Below, one piece after another: positions 12,986-26,300 of a stretch of 64,000 nucleotides of DNA (positions are counted from its first letter, which is position 1; each line of letters starts with the position of its first letter). Source of the DNA: Trochalopteron elliotii (Eukaryota; Chordata; Aves; Passeriformes; Leiothrichidae); the NCBI GenBank assembly GCA_024734555.1, contig JANPWX010000215.1:4651049-4715048 (forward strand). The letters are read 5' to 3'. Made by a program: the position numbers and the translations under genes. Under the pieces are notes generated by a model that was not told the origin of the DNA, searched no databases, and saw nothing but the letters and a program-made list of their open reading frames with translations.

Positions 12986-15900
12986 ATGTGCATTACTGTT
13001 TTGTAATCAGCTTCTGCTAGCCAAAACTTCATTCCGTGTCCTCCTCTGCTTTGAAAGTAAACATCTCCAGGGTTTCCATGCTCTGAACATCTGTAATGCA
13101 CAAAACACAATTCTTTGCCCACATCCTCTACAGACCCCTGCGCCTTTAAGCTAGTCCCACTACTGTTTAAGCAGTGCATGGATGTGTGGCAGCACTCACC
13201 ATAAACATGTTTACATTTGTCCATATTTTAGGAGCAACTTCATGAAAACATTCCAAGTAGTTGAAAACACTCTGTGTAGCCAAAGGAGACATGCAAATAA
13301 ATGTATGTCAGTCCTTCGTTTTTTTGGCAGGCCATTTCTCATGTGAGGGATTACTACAAGTATAAAAGTACTGATCAGATTAAAAAAAAAAATCAACTAA
13401 AAAGAATTCTTTTAAAAAAGCATTAAGATTGGCATATTTTATATTCAAACAAAACCAAAAGCATCATTTTTAGTTTCCCCATATTTGACCTTAAAACTGC
13501 ACAGCTCCCCCAGAATGGTCAGGAGGCTTATACTTGATTTTATACTTTGCAATGCACAACATACTCTTATGTATATATATATAACCTAATGCTGCATGTT
13601 AGACTTCCTTGGTTTACATTTCCTTGTAAGAAAGAACATGAGATTTGCTGATTGATAAAAAATAATCAGAAGAAACAAATATTATCTCTGGCAATTCCTA
13701 GTGGTGGCACTTAAGTCTTTTTTGTCTTTTAACAAAAAAAGAAGTATTTTCTAGCCGAACAAATTTAACTAATTTTGATGTGATCAACCAAAGCGGTTTG
13801 CAAAGAGTAGGCAGTCTACCTGGAGAGTGCTTCCCTTCATCTGTGATAAAACCTACAAATAGCTAATGGGAAAGAAAACAAGTATTGCATGGAAATAGTA
13901 TTTTTCTGATGCGAAATGCTCAATACAAAATATGTAAGTCTCAGAGGTACAAATGCACACAATATCAGAGATGCACAAAAAATCAATTATGCTGCAAATT
14001 TCAATCAATTACTGTGTAATTTCTATTCAGAACATAAAAGCTTAAAGTATTGGAATGGGATGTCGATAGATGTTTTAAGTTTTCAAAATAAATCTGAATT
14101 TGAGAGCCTACCAATTTTTTTTCTGCAGTGGTCTCTTTTCAGATTATCCAATTCTCTCTCAAGTTAATGGACTGAGAGAATTTATTGTATGTCACATGCT
14201 GTTGATAAATGAGTACAAAATTTTACTGTTTTTTTCTAAGAAATGGGTTAGTAGACCCTCTGTGAGAGCCCCCTCTCTCTCAGTTTAGTAAGTGATCACT
14301 TGACTTGGTATCAAATAAATAAGTCATCAGTAAAAAAAATTCCAGTTAAAATAATTTTTAAGTTATTATTCTTAATAATTAATCTTAATTATTATTTAAA
14401 AGTCCTCTTATTATTGCTTCTTATGGATTCTTTTCACCTGTAGTCCACAACAGAAGAAAAGTATTATGACTGTCAAGCCAAGTCCACTTTCACAAACAGC
14501 CCTCTATCCAGTATTACTACACTCCTTAGGGTCAAGATGACACACCCTCTTAGAGACCACAATATTCTTGGCAATAGCAATACCATTGACAGAAAGTAAA
14601 AAAGACTGGATTTTATAGCTAGTGGAACATAACAAGTATTTCTGTGTGGAATCACTTGGTACCACCCAGGTGCTTCAGCAAGTTCTTTCAGTGGTGACAG
14701 CCCCACGTGTTGGTTCTACAGAAGCCCTGTCAGTAACACATTTCTACAGGTTGCACTTCCCTCATGAGAACAGTGAGGCTCCAACCCATTCAGAGGCATT
14801 TACCACAGCTACTCACCACTAGCCTCAGCAACACTTAGAACCCACGTGCAATAAAAAGAAAACTAAAATACTTTTCCTTGAGATCCACAGGAGAATGATG
14901 AGTCTGTTTTTTCTTTACATGGCACTGCACAAAGTCACCAAAACTGTTGAATTTCCAAATGCATGACAACCCAGTTTCACTTTTGCACTGATACAACTCC
15001 ACAAGGCAAAAGAGCATTGCATGGAGGTCCTATCCCTTTTTTCTCCCCAGATACCCATGTTTTTACATTAGACATAAGCAGGTCTTGTTTGCTTGCAGAA
15101 ATGATGTTCAGGATTAATGGGAAGCCAGTGTTTTAAATCAACATAGATAATGTAAAACTGAGTAAAATGTGAAACCAATTTTTTAAACAGACTATAAAGG
15201 AATGCTTTGTATGAAGTTCTTGATAACAAAAATATTGCCTTTGGTAATCAAATTCCAACTTCACTGTCACACTGAAAAATAACAAACCTGTATGGGAAAT
15301 GACACCCGCAAAGTTTTGTGCTTACCCTAATACAGGTTGGCTATTTTAAGGAAAAGAACAAAAGAAGTGGAAGTTCTGGCTATTCTGTGCATGGAATTAC
15401 CAGGTAATTTGCAGAGCCCTATTCCACATGCTCCAAATGAAAAAGAATGTTCCCAATTCAAATAATTTTGATAATCTCTTACCTTAAACTCCCAGAAGTT
15501 GGTAACAGAAAAATGTCATCATTATCCTCAATTCAGCACAAAAACCTCTAAAGACTACTTTGGACTCGTGTTTAGAAGTGTTATGGTCAGAAAGAAAACC
15601 ACAAATTTTGAAATCTACATTCCGTATTTCCATTTAGTACAGCCTGATTGCCAACAAATTCAGTATAATCTTGTTCTCTACTTAAACCCAACCTCAGAAT
15701 TAATTTGTGGACTAGTCCAATTCTAATATGCCAAATGCAAATTCCAGTCAGCCCTTGCTGAACCAGCTATCAAATTATTTAACTGACCCATGCCCAACAT
15801 GCCATAATCATTCAGACATGGCAAATATCTCAAATAATTGGGAAATAGTTATTTGAGACATCTGAATACAAGAGCAGTCAAATGCATTTTGGGGAGGGAC

Positions 15901-16769
15901 ACACTGCAGTGGCATACATGTCTCAAGTGTTTACTAAAACTTAATTTCTTTTGACATACATAACAAAAGTGAACTCATTGTTTTAATGAAATAATTTCCC
16001 TTCTTCCAAGAGACAAATTATGGAATTGTAGTCATGTCAAGGAAGACTGATGCTGCCTACTGAACTCCACAAAAACTTTAGCAGTCATACCGCATTAGAC
16101 ATCAAAACCAAAATTAAATAATCTGATAGACTGAAGATCTAAACAAGCCACAGACACATATAACCCTCAGTTAGCAAAGGGCAGATATTTTAAAGACTTT
16201 TTTAAAACTAAGCTTATTATGGAATGTATTTTTGCCATGAAATTACCCTAGGATAACAGGTTCAACAAATAAGAACTTCCAATCAGCTAGTAAAATCCCT
16301 GCTATGTGTCTATATCCTGTAGCAAGAGAAAGTGGTAAACACTTTACTCAAGGGTCAATGAACTAACATCTCTCTAGCTCAGGACATCTTCTTGATGAAT
16401 GTGAAACAGCTGGAATAAAAACATCAAGGGTAACAATTGTGATCCCATGGTAGACCCAGCTGCTGCAAAAATAAACCCGGGGGGAAAAGCCAAAGACTTA
16501 AAAAACCTGCAATATAAACTCCTCCCACATCATACAATCCCATTGTTTCTGCTTCTTGTTAAAACACAGGACTCTCTGCAAACACTGCTCAAAAATGAAT
16601 GTAGACATTAATTTGTTAGAAGCAAACCCAGTTTATAAAATGTTAAAAAAAAATAAAATCAAAGGATGGTTGTTTTATTTAAACAGGAATAGTTTTATCT
16701 TTAGCGACTTTTCGTACCTGCTAGTGAGAATGTTATTTGAAAAATAAATGGAGACTCATAGTAATCCTG
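12986..16769. other. 3' flanking DNA, no gene seen
   Basis: AT-rich DNA between the short CR1 and the probable end of SNX13. It includes a short TA repeat near 13570. I see no gene, and the true SNX13 3' end could fall inside this interval if the longest UTR form is used. Confidence 0.5.
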
Positions 16770-16776
16770 TTAATAC

Positions 16777-16782
16777 TTTATT
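16777..16782 (-). terminator. Candidate distal poly(A) signal
   Basis: The minus strand reads AATAAAG here, about 3.3 kb past the stop. I use it only as a provisional outer limit of the 3' UTR. Other AATAAA hexamers at 17875-17880 and 17223-17228 are equally possible. Confidence 0.22.
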
Positions 16783-17750
16783 AGTGTCATTTTTTAGCTT
16801 TCTATTGGACAGAACATAAATGCTAACTCCAAAATAAATTCAGAGTCCTCTGCCATTCAGTAGAAGTGACCATGGCAGCCCATTTCATGTTCATTCTTTG
16901 TTACAGAAACGAGAGGAAGGGAGGAGGGGAAAAGCATCAATAGAACAATTAGGCACACAGCTGACACTTACTGTACAATGATATGCACAAGTAATTTGTA
17001 ACAGCTCTATGAGCTTATGAGATGTGTTCTTCAGATTCTTCCCTTGTAATATATGAGCTTTGCTCAGAAGAGCAAGGATCATTGAGAACAAAGGAATTAA
17101 CAAAGGAGTAACAAGTAAGACTTTTAAAACAAGTCCTTAAATAAACTAAGATAACAACAGAATGTAGAATTTTTCAGCTGAGAAGACATTTTTAACTTAG
17201 ACTTCAGAACATTAAAAATTCATTTATTTTACAGCTATTCAAATACACATGCATTAAATGAAAATATTGCACAAAATTAAAATTTAGATTGTGGAATTTA
17301 AATAGCTTCATTTTGGTACACATTCTGGCAGCACTTAAAATTTACTGTTTAGTTCTAGCAAACACCAGCAGTACAAGCTTGAGGATGAACCAAATGAAAA
17401 ATTCAATTGCTCATTTTCTCTTAAAAATAATTAAGGCTAAAACAAGTGCATTTGTTGACAGTGGCACAACTTTCAGCGGCCAGTCACAGCACCCAAAGGC
17501 CAGAAGATACACCCAGACGCTTCAGTGCTGTAAATTAACATTCAGTTTTGGAGACTTCCTAGGATAATAGGCTGCATGGGTTCATAGGGTGGGTACTTCA
17601 AATTGTCAACAGAAAAACCTTTTAAATAAAGATACATACAAACTCACTTTAACAAAAAGTACTCATTTCTGATGGTTCGTGCCAGCCAACAGGCACCACT
17701 GAATTAAGAAGCCACATTCTGTAATTAAATACAGAAGACAAAACTTCAAT

Positions 17751-17807
17751 ACATATATACATATGCACACATGCCTATATAAATGTGTGTATAGGTATAT
17801 GTAATAA
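17751..17807. repeat. Imperfect AT/AC dinucleotide-rich tract
   Basis: Alternating purine-pyrimidine sequence with ATATAC, CACAC and TGTGTGTA blocks. It is a degraded microsatellite. Confidence 0.65.
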
Positions 17808-17906
17808 ATTCATTACGTAAAACTACTAATAAGCACGGTGCATTATGTTCAGTTCACATTCCTAGAGATATTATTTTATTTTTGTACAGAAATGTACCAG
17901 ATAACT

Positions 17907-17931
17907 AAAAAAAAAAAAAAAAAAAAAAAAA
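17907..17931. repeat. A25 mononucleotide run
   Basis: Twenty-five consecutive A on the plus strand, equal to U25 in a long SNX13 3' UTR. It is the longest homopolymer in the window and a likely site of length variation. Confidence 0.95.
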
Positions 17932-18969
17932 GCCAAATTTGTGTATCAATATCCTCTTGAAATTTTTTATGGTACCTACAGATAGATAAAAGGTTCCACA
18001 GATTTGACAAAACAATATTTGAACTTCCCACTTTCCTACTGCTTAACAAATTCAGTGACTTAAAAGACATCAATTAGATTTGGTAGGATTAATGAGATAT
18101 TTACTGTATCACCAAGAACAACTGCTGAATGATCTTTCATCAGTCAGATATCAGTTATGCTTGAGCACCCTGACATGAGAGGAAGATACAGGCATGTAAA
18201 CAATAGGAGCTGGCTATGTTGATTACTTCACACAGAACTCAAGAATTTTGTTAAATTCAAAAGCATTTAACCATCACACTTCTATAGAACCTGCAGAGAG
18301 GAAGGGAAAGGGGTTCTTCTATATTTACCAAGTTGTCTTCCTAGGGATTACAAAAGAAAGGGAATTCATTTACAGCATTTAGTTCTGCAATAAAGAAAAA
18401 AACAAGTGCACTTGAGCCCATGCATACTGTATGAGAATGTTAACAGTACAATACGATCATCATTAAGTAGTATGATAAAAGGCTACATTTCATTAATAGA
18501 GTCCATGAGAAAAATTATCTATGTAGAGGTGTCAGTCAATTTAACAAGGTCCTTTGAGAGCCTTCTATCCTGTCTCAGAATGCTTTCATCAAAGGTCTAT
18601 GCTTCTCTCTTGCATAAAAGGACCATTTGCTCCCATTAAGACACAAATTACAACAAGAATCCTTGGGATCCTTGATCCATAACTGTATTTTACCCTGTGT
18701 TTAGCATTCAGAAAAAAAAGGGACTCTAAAAGATTACCTTCTATTCACTCAAGATAGTAGTGCTCAAACAGTCGGGGACTACAAAAAAGAACACACAAAC
18801 TGAGATACGCTGTGGCCAAAGAGGATTATTCAGATGTTACTGTATTTTCAATCAAACAGAACTTCTTCAATGAAACTAAACAGATGGATGTGGGGCCTTG
18901 ATGTCAAATTTTTATTAAAATTTTACACTATGCAAAAAATAAAAAAATTATTTAAAAAAATATTGTAGT

Positions 18970-18986
18970 TTTATTTCCTTTTTATT
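18970..18986 (-). terminator. Candidate poly(A) signals, paired AATAAA
   Basis: Two minus-strand AATAAA hexamers (18981-18986 and 18970-18975) lie 5 bases apart in very AT-rich DNA, with another at 18911-18916. The local base composition makes chance occurrence likely. Confidence 0.2.
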
Positions 18987-19530
18987 TTCATATATACACT
19001 GAGATGCATTCAGAAATTTCCAAGTGTTTGCATATGACTAATGAAATTTTTACCTGTGAGGAACCAAGTAATTCTCAGGTTTTTCCATATGAGGCTTACA
19101 CACTAAAAGGTAAGGAATCTTTCAATTAAGTAGGACATAGTTCTTTCACATCCCAAAAAAGCTCCAGATTTTGTGGGGAGTTGTGTGTAAACTGTGTCTT
19201 AGTGCAATTTCCTCATCTTCTAACAAAATATCTATCCTCTTTGAAACATACATCCCTTTCCTTCTACAACTATCAACTTGATTTATGTTCCAGTAGACCA
19301 ACTGAACATAAATATGATGGCTCCTTCTTCACTGAAGTTACATGCAAAATGTATGCCAGGTGCTATAAGAGCAGCATATGGCCCTTAAAGCTACAGAATG
19401 ATTGGAATAAAGGGTTTGTTTCTACTGCACCTCTGCTTTTACTAAAACCCCCATTAGATATAAGGTTAGTTTAATTTTTGAAATATGAAAGGTGATGCAA
19501 ATGTGGCATCAAAGCCACCTTACCTCCACT

Positions 19531-19536
19531 TTTATT
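19531..19536 (-). terminator. Candidate proximal poly(A) signal
   Basis: On the minus strand this reads AATAAA, 558 bases past the stop codon. It is followed within about 30 bases by a G/T-richer stretch (GGAGGTAAGGTGGC) that could serve as the downstream element. It would give a short 3' UTR. Confidence 0.3.
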
Positions 19537-20093
19537 CAATAATGTACTTCTATGATGGGGCTACAGCTATTTCTCCCCGCTCCTATGAACCTACTATTCC
19601 AAAGACTGCTTTTCCAGTTAACTCAGTCTTTACAGGAATGTTAAAATAGCCCTACAGAGCCTCAACACTTGTAATGTCGAACAATTCCACCTGACTTTCA
19701 CATGTTGCACTATCTCCCAGTGCCAAAGCACCCTTTTATCCAATTGTATCACCAGAGTTGTGCTTTACTTGAACAGTCTGGCACTTTTCATTGCTGGCAA
19801 AACATCGACTCAGGAACGGAAGGGATCAGCATTCTGATATACCGGGCCACTTTTCTTCTCAATGTTGCATGAAGACGCACCAAATCATTTAAGACACACA
19901 AACCATTCTGGTAGTGGTTGAATTACAAGTGAAGATGAGAAGATCCACAGGTCTTACAGATGCATTAATAATCTAATATGTGACACTAGAAGACTGGTGC
20001 AGAAATGACAGCATGTGAGTTTGAAGCCCCAGAGAATCTGCCCAAGTAATTAATCCTGGACAAACAAAACACCAGCTTAATGGATTTGAAGTG

Positions 20094-20341
20094 TCACCTT
20101 TTCTGTAAGGAAGGCGCTTGAGTAGAGTGTAGTCTCTGCTTATATCTCTGCATTTGCTTTGACCTTGAATGCAGTTTGTTGAACAGCTCAGGGAACTTAT
20201 TTTGTGGAAATAAGGTTTCTAGGAATCTCTCCAGAAACACATACACCATCCTCTTATTCAGCTGACTATGCTGGAACATTTCGAAGACCCGAAGAATGCC
20301 TTTCCGTGTAGTCTCAGCGCCTATGATGTGCTTCAGTTCAT
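20094..20341 (-). CDS. SNX13: SNX13 last exon, coding part
   Basis: After a TTGTAG acceptor the exon encodes DELKHIIGAETTRKGILRVF, then the helical end of the nexin domain, and ends in STQAPSLQKR and a TGA stop at 20094-20096. The C-terminus APSLQKR is the same as in human SNX13 as I recall it, which fixes the end of the protein at about residue 968. Intron 25 (20342-20824) is plain AT-rich sequence. Confidence 0.97.
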
Positions 20342-23300
20342 CTACAAAAACAGAAGTCACACAGAAGTTTAAGCTAAATTCTACTTCCATGTTAACAACA
20401 AACTTAAACTGAATATTAAGTCTTTCAAACAATGTAGCCTAAAATTTGAGGTAACAGTGCCCCTACACAATATGACTAAATTAAAAGTTCTTTTACAGAA
20501 GAGAGTGTTTCTGCAAATTACTTCACTCTTACCCTATTTATGTGGAAACCATGTTTGCAAGAAATTGTACTGTTTTGGAATATACCTATTTCAGGCACAA
20601 CTTAAATCCTCTAGAAACTTAATATAGGGTTGGGTCTAAGAGAATTACTGACAGTACATGTGAAAATGTCCAATGCTTTAATAATTAGAAGCCTTTTCAT
20701 TTAAATACAGTTCATACATGAACGTTTCTTTTCAATACTTAAAACAATCAACAAGAATACTGACATTCATTTCAGTTACAATATATGGTATGAATTATTA
20801 GACTTCAATCACAGACTCATTTACCTGGCATTATCTCCAGCAATTTGGTTTTTCCTGCCACTCTTGTTCTCATTCTAATAGCTTTGTCCCTTCGTGGAAC
20901 AGTTTCTGCTAAAATGCCGTTGGGCCAAAAAGCGTCTCTGTAACAAAAGCAAATCTGTCAAAATACATTAACATTTTATCAAGTGAAAAGCTCTTTTAAA
21001 TCTCTAAGGCTATCTCATAAAATAAATACAAGAAAGCAACTTGCACACAACCTAAGACACATTTCAAATATCAGAAGAGGAAAAAAAATGAAGAATGATG
21101 AAGAAATCAAGAGCAAGTAGAACAACACACTCAAGCTTTCAGTAGCTACCATATACTTTTTTAGTACAGGAATCAGAAGAAATAAAATTTCAATAAAATA
21201 ATGCAAATCAAAACCATTAAATACCACGTAGTTCTTACATAAAATAGGCCTAAGCCTTGTTTTTACCAGGCTTTATTGCTACTGAGACTTCAGGTCTATT
21301 AATTGCTTCATCAAAATTTTGACACTAGCAGTTAGCCTTTCAACAAGGTAAAGCTGAGAAGAAATAGTTTCAGTGTAGTAGAAAGTCCAATGCAAAAGAC
21401 ATGCCTCTAATAAGCTATTTTGCCTCAGTGAAGGACATTTTTTTGTTTCCTGAATAAGAAGTATGGATTCTTACCGTTTAATCACAGAATAACAGTACAC
21501 TTGCAAAGTATGACCCTTTGGAGAATACATTACCCCACTTTGACTTTCACCCCAACAGAAAACCCCCCAAACTACAGGGAAAGAAAAAGGTGTGTAACAT
21601 TTTCTCAACACCAATGTAGAAGCCATTAAAACTTCTAGGAAATTAAGAATTTCAAACTCACACTTCAGTTCCATGGTATCTATCCAAAATGAAACATTAT
21701 CTCAGAGCTAGGGCTCTTTCAGCACTAATTGCCTGCCTTTAAAAGCAAGACAGGTACCTGCCTTCATCAAGGCAAACAAGACACTACATCACTACAGTGA
21801 GAAACGATGAAATTTCTAAGTATACCTGTACTCTAGCTTTTCTAGACTGGTTAACAAGGAAGTTTTTAAGGTAGAGGAGAAAACGTAAAAATACTAATTT
21901 TCAAGTGAGAATTGCTTTCTTTCACTTAACGTGTGTAAAAAGCAGTGTATGATCCAGCTGTATGCTGGAGAATAATAATTTCCTCATGTGAGAAGAATAG
22001 GAAGACATAAATATCACATGTCAATTGGTAAGTGCCTCATATTTAACACCTGTGATAAAAGACATACCTGAAGCGTTTCACTGCATCTGCTACTTGCTCG
22101 GGAGATGTCATCCAATCAACATGATCAACTATTTTCCTAAAATCAAAGCAAGAAGTTTTTAGTTTAATTTTTAAGGCAGAGAACTCATAAGTGAAGCATT
22201 TTAAAGAGCATTCTAGGGCAAACAAAGTATAATTTCAACTTTCTCCAACTCTGTAAGTGGTTCTATAATACTGCACAATAGGAAGGCAAACACTGATTCT
22301 CAAGATAGAAATCTAAGCTCACTGATCGCTTCCTAAAGCTTTTTTCTTTTTGGGTAAATATACGATAATGAAGTTAGCTGTGAAGCTGCTGTTGCATCTC
22401 CCATCCGCATTAGATAACGGGTTTGCTTGTAGAGCACTCCCCTTCATGTCCTTCATGAAGCACTCAAGTTCTCCTTCTGTAAGCAAAGGACCTACTCAGA
22501 ATCTCAAAATACTTGCTGCAATGTGTACAGTTACCTCACAATCCTTAACAGGGAATATAGACTGATCATTTATCAGGCCTTCATTCACCAACCCATACAT
22601 ACAGCTCTATATCCAAAACTAGGATGCTTACAGTGCAGAAAGTAATAAATAATATTAATTTAAAAAGGTATAGTGGCAAAACAGAGCAAAAAGCATAAAT
22701 ATTAAGTTATATTCACAGAAATGTGAACTCCGATATGTGAAAGCTCTTTTCTAAGTTCTCTGGCATGTAAGAGTTACTGGATTTTTTCTTTCAGTAATGT
22801 TTTGTGTTCATCTCCACTTTACACCATATTTGCACTCAGTTTATTAATTTTCTTTCAAGAGTAATGCATGTAGATTTAAACCACAATAATTAAGAACACC
22901 AAGAAGGATGTATAGACAGCAACTATACAGCATCATTTACATGATTGCTCTATATAAGAAAAACAGTACCTATTAATTGTGTCACCATATGTTGCTCTAA
23001 TAAGTTGCTGAAGCAGATTTTTTATATTTCTTCTTAACCACTGATTTCTCTCCTTTAAATCAAAGACTTCGTCCATAAGTAGGAGCATTACCCTCAGCGG
23101 AATATTGTCATCCACCTGACCACCAAATAAAAGAATGAACAGTAAACTTTTTTTTCAGTTGAAGAAAGCTACAATTTTAGAAGCTACTTTATATGTCTTC
23201 AGTATAAGCAACAATGACAAACACTTTACTCTGTATTTTACTGTAATACAAAATCTTCCCTAAATGTTCTATAACACCATTACTAGCAAAAGACTGAAAA

Positions 23301-26300
23301 TTAAATTCAGACACATGGAATTTTTAAAACAAGACAAGAAGAAGCAACTATTTCAAAAGTCAACAGTTACTACAGAAGTTGAATAAAATTAATGCATGTA
23401 AATATGTCCTAAAGAGAGACCTCATCCCTGACCTCTTCCTTGGTTGCTGTGCTTCCAACTGCCTTACACAAAAACTCAGGAAGGAGCTTTTCTTGGGCAC
23501 CATTTTCTTATGGACACTAAAACCAGTGACATTTCACTGCAATGAACTGTTTTTTATTTAGACATCATTGTAACCTGCATGACTATCCAATGCTTTTATG
23601 CCTCAAGATTAAGAAAAGGATCATAATTTTACTTTTTTAGTAGATGATGTTACAAAGATTGGCCTACAAAAAACATGCTGGAGGAAGAAAAAAACCAAAA
23701 AATTGAACCCCCAGACATAAAACACAGAAACAGTAGTACATACACTCTACACAGTTATTTCAATGTTGTGCAAACCATTTCAGTGCTAGCAAAAATGTTA
23801 ATTTTAAAAGGAAGTGTGCAAATTTCTTTTTAAAAAGCTTAGAACAGTTTTGAAGTATAGCGTCTGGTATAGTGTCAGACAACAATAAAAGTGTAGCTCA
23901 ATGCAGAATAAATAACTCATTTGGTTTTAGAGGTGCCAACTTTGAAAGGACAAATGTCAGACTCACATTGTCATCAATTGGTGCTGCAACACGGCAATGG
24001 TCAGGGTCTGAATAGGTTTTCTGCATCAGAGGGGGCACCTACAATAAAAAAGGCTATGTTAATTGCAGAAAAAATACTTTAGAGCATGAATAAATCAGAA
24101 AAAAATTCACAAGCAGTTTTGTTATGAAAATATAAAACAACAACATTTGGTTAAAAGTAACTGCAAACTAATGCAGAAAAACACACAGAAGCCCTCTCAC
24201 CTTCCAAAACCAGAAGTCAAGTCTGTATACATTTTCACATAGCTACCAAAATTATCAACATCTTTAAGACAACCCACATCTAATTTATCAAGTGCCTAAT
24301 GCTTCAATTGAAAAACACCTAAAAACTCTTATGAGGCTGGTCTTATTTTGGGTATTTCCTCCTGATCTTAACTCTTGCTTAGTCACAGCTTCTCAGTGAG
24401 TACAACTGCAAATATACTGTTAGTCACATACCAGGGAAGTTACTAGCAATGAGAAAGTCCAGAGACAGTCATTTTACCCTGCAAGTAATTAAAAAATCTC
24501 ACATATCTCCCCCAAACCCCAATTTATTCTTCCCTTTCATGATTTAAGGGTTAATTCACCCATCTCAGTTGCTGTTCTACATCTGCCATATATAACTGCT
24601 TTGGTAGCACAAAATGGAACAGTCCCTGACCACAGACCTTAGATCTACACACAGAAAGAGGAAGAACAGAGAAATGAAGGGAAGATGAACATGTTCTGAG
24701 CATAACTATTTTCATAGGACTTGCAGACTGCATGTCATGCTACCATTCCCCAGCTTCAAAGTATTATATTTTATGAATGTAAGAGATGAGGAAAGATGGC
24801 AGGAAAGACAGAAAAAAAAATTAATTTAAACCAGAATTCAGCAAGGAATAAGCAGAAAAGAGGCTATCTCCTTATTCTGAGTTTCAAAATATATGGGTTT
24901 TTTTTCCTAAGGAAAACAGTAGATGCAGGAAATTAGCTGATTGAGAATGGTTGGTTAAAAAGTAAGAAAAGCCACGAATCTCATGTTCTTCTCAATTTAC
25001 TTCACTGAATTAAGCGAAGGAGAACTGCAACAGTCTGTAGATGCCATCTTAAAACATGTTACTTAACAGCAAAGATCTCCATTTTTGTAGTAAAATGCCT
25101 ACTTGAACCTTACTAAAAAGGTGCAGGTAAAAACCAGATTGGTCTTCTGTTTAATGACTTGCCTCGTCTATATAACATTAGTTTAAGTGAGTCAATAGTG
25201 ACTCTTCTGTTAATTTACTAGTATGTATTAACCACCAGTATTTTCTTACCTTGAAAAATGATTGCTTTATGTCTTGTCCCAACCTCTCTGACATTTTACC
25301 CATGTTGTCTGACATTTTAGTCATTCCCTCTGCCAGGCTGTCAGGGATAGACTTGACTGCATTTGATACGTTTCTCATAGAGTTACGCAGTGGATTTACA
25401 AACGTATCCATCTGAAGGGGAAGATGTTTAACCAGAATTGTATAATCTATGAGGACACCAGCATACTAACACACTATGAGAAGTATGGCACTGTTCCAGA
25501 GAAAAATAATATAAAAGAATAACTCAAATTACTTAACTTCATTGCAGAATGCAGAATACAGTTTTAATTTTACTTCCATTTATAGTTCTCATTTTCTACA
25601 ACCCTACTGCAGCTATTTACACATTTCAACAGATGCTTTCCTGAGTCATTTCCATTTCCCATCCCTTGGCTTTTCTTAGCTTAAATTTATTTTCCTTTTC
25701 TTCTCCATTCAATACCATTTCTCCCTTCCAAGCTTTCTACTTCCAGATGTTTCAATTCTGCTTTCAACTCTTCATCCTTGCAACATGCCTCTTCTAAAGA
25801 GCACTGGAATAATATGTATCATGGCAAGTATAATTAAAAACATAAAGTAGTTCCACAGAAACTGTTACAATTTTTTTTTCAGTATATAGTCTAAATTCAG
25901 TCCAAACAGAGGCACAAATACCAGTGTGATGCCATTTAAAAAGTTATGCTTTAAAGAATCTTGTAAGCTGGAAAACACATCTTAGTCATTATATAAACCT
26001 TGATAAATATTTAACTATTTCACTGTGAATTATTTAAGGAATATAGGCAGGACAGTAACTTGAGGTGACAATAGAGTTGCAGATGCCTTTTAGATCTAAA
26101 TCACTAAAACTTTAGAAATGGCTATATTTGCAAAGCAGATGCTCACACAAACTGGTTAACTGAACAAAGAGCCACTTGTTTGAAGACAGTTCTGGTGGCT
26201 TAACAAAAAGGATGCAGAACCTAGAGCTCTGAATCTGACCAATGACTCTGCATGGTTGCACCTAAATACATAACAGGTGTTTCTGAAGGGAAATGCATAT

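Larger units (their letters stand above)
16770..20093 (-). other. SNX13: Probable 3' UTR of SNX13, distal end uncertain
   Basis: This stretch follows the stop codon on the minus strand and contains no coding sequence or interspersed repeat that I recognise. It is AT-rich and holds several AATAAA hexamers on the minus strand, so the true cleavage site cannot be decided by eye. It would include a U25 tract (17907-17931 complement) if the long form is used. The 3.3-kb length is an inference from the most distal good signal. Confidence 0.35.

Noticed and set aside
12856..13224. Minus-strand open frame of 122 codons
   Set aside because: It runs through the CR1 fragment at 12811-12985 and shows no protein family; a repeat-derived artefact.
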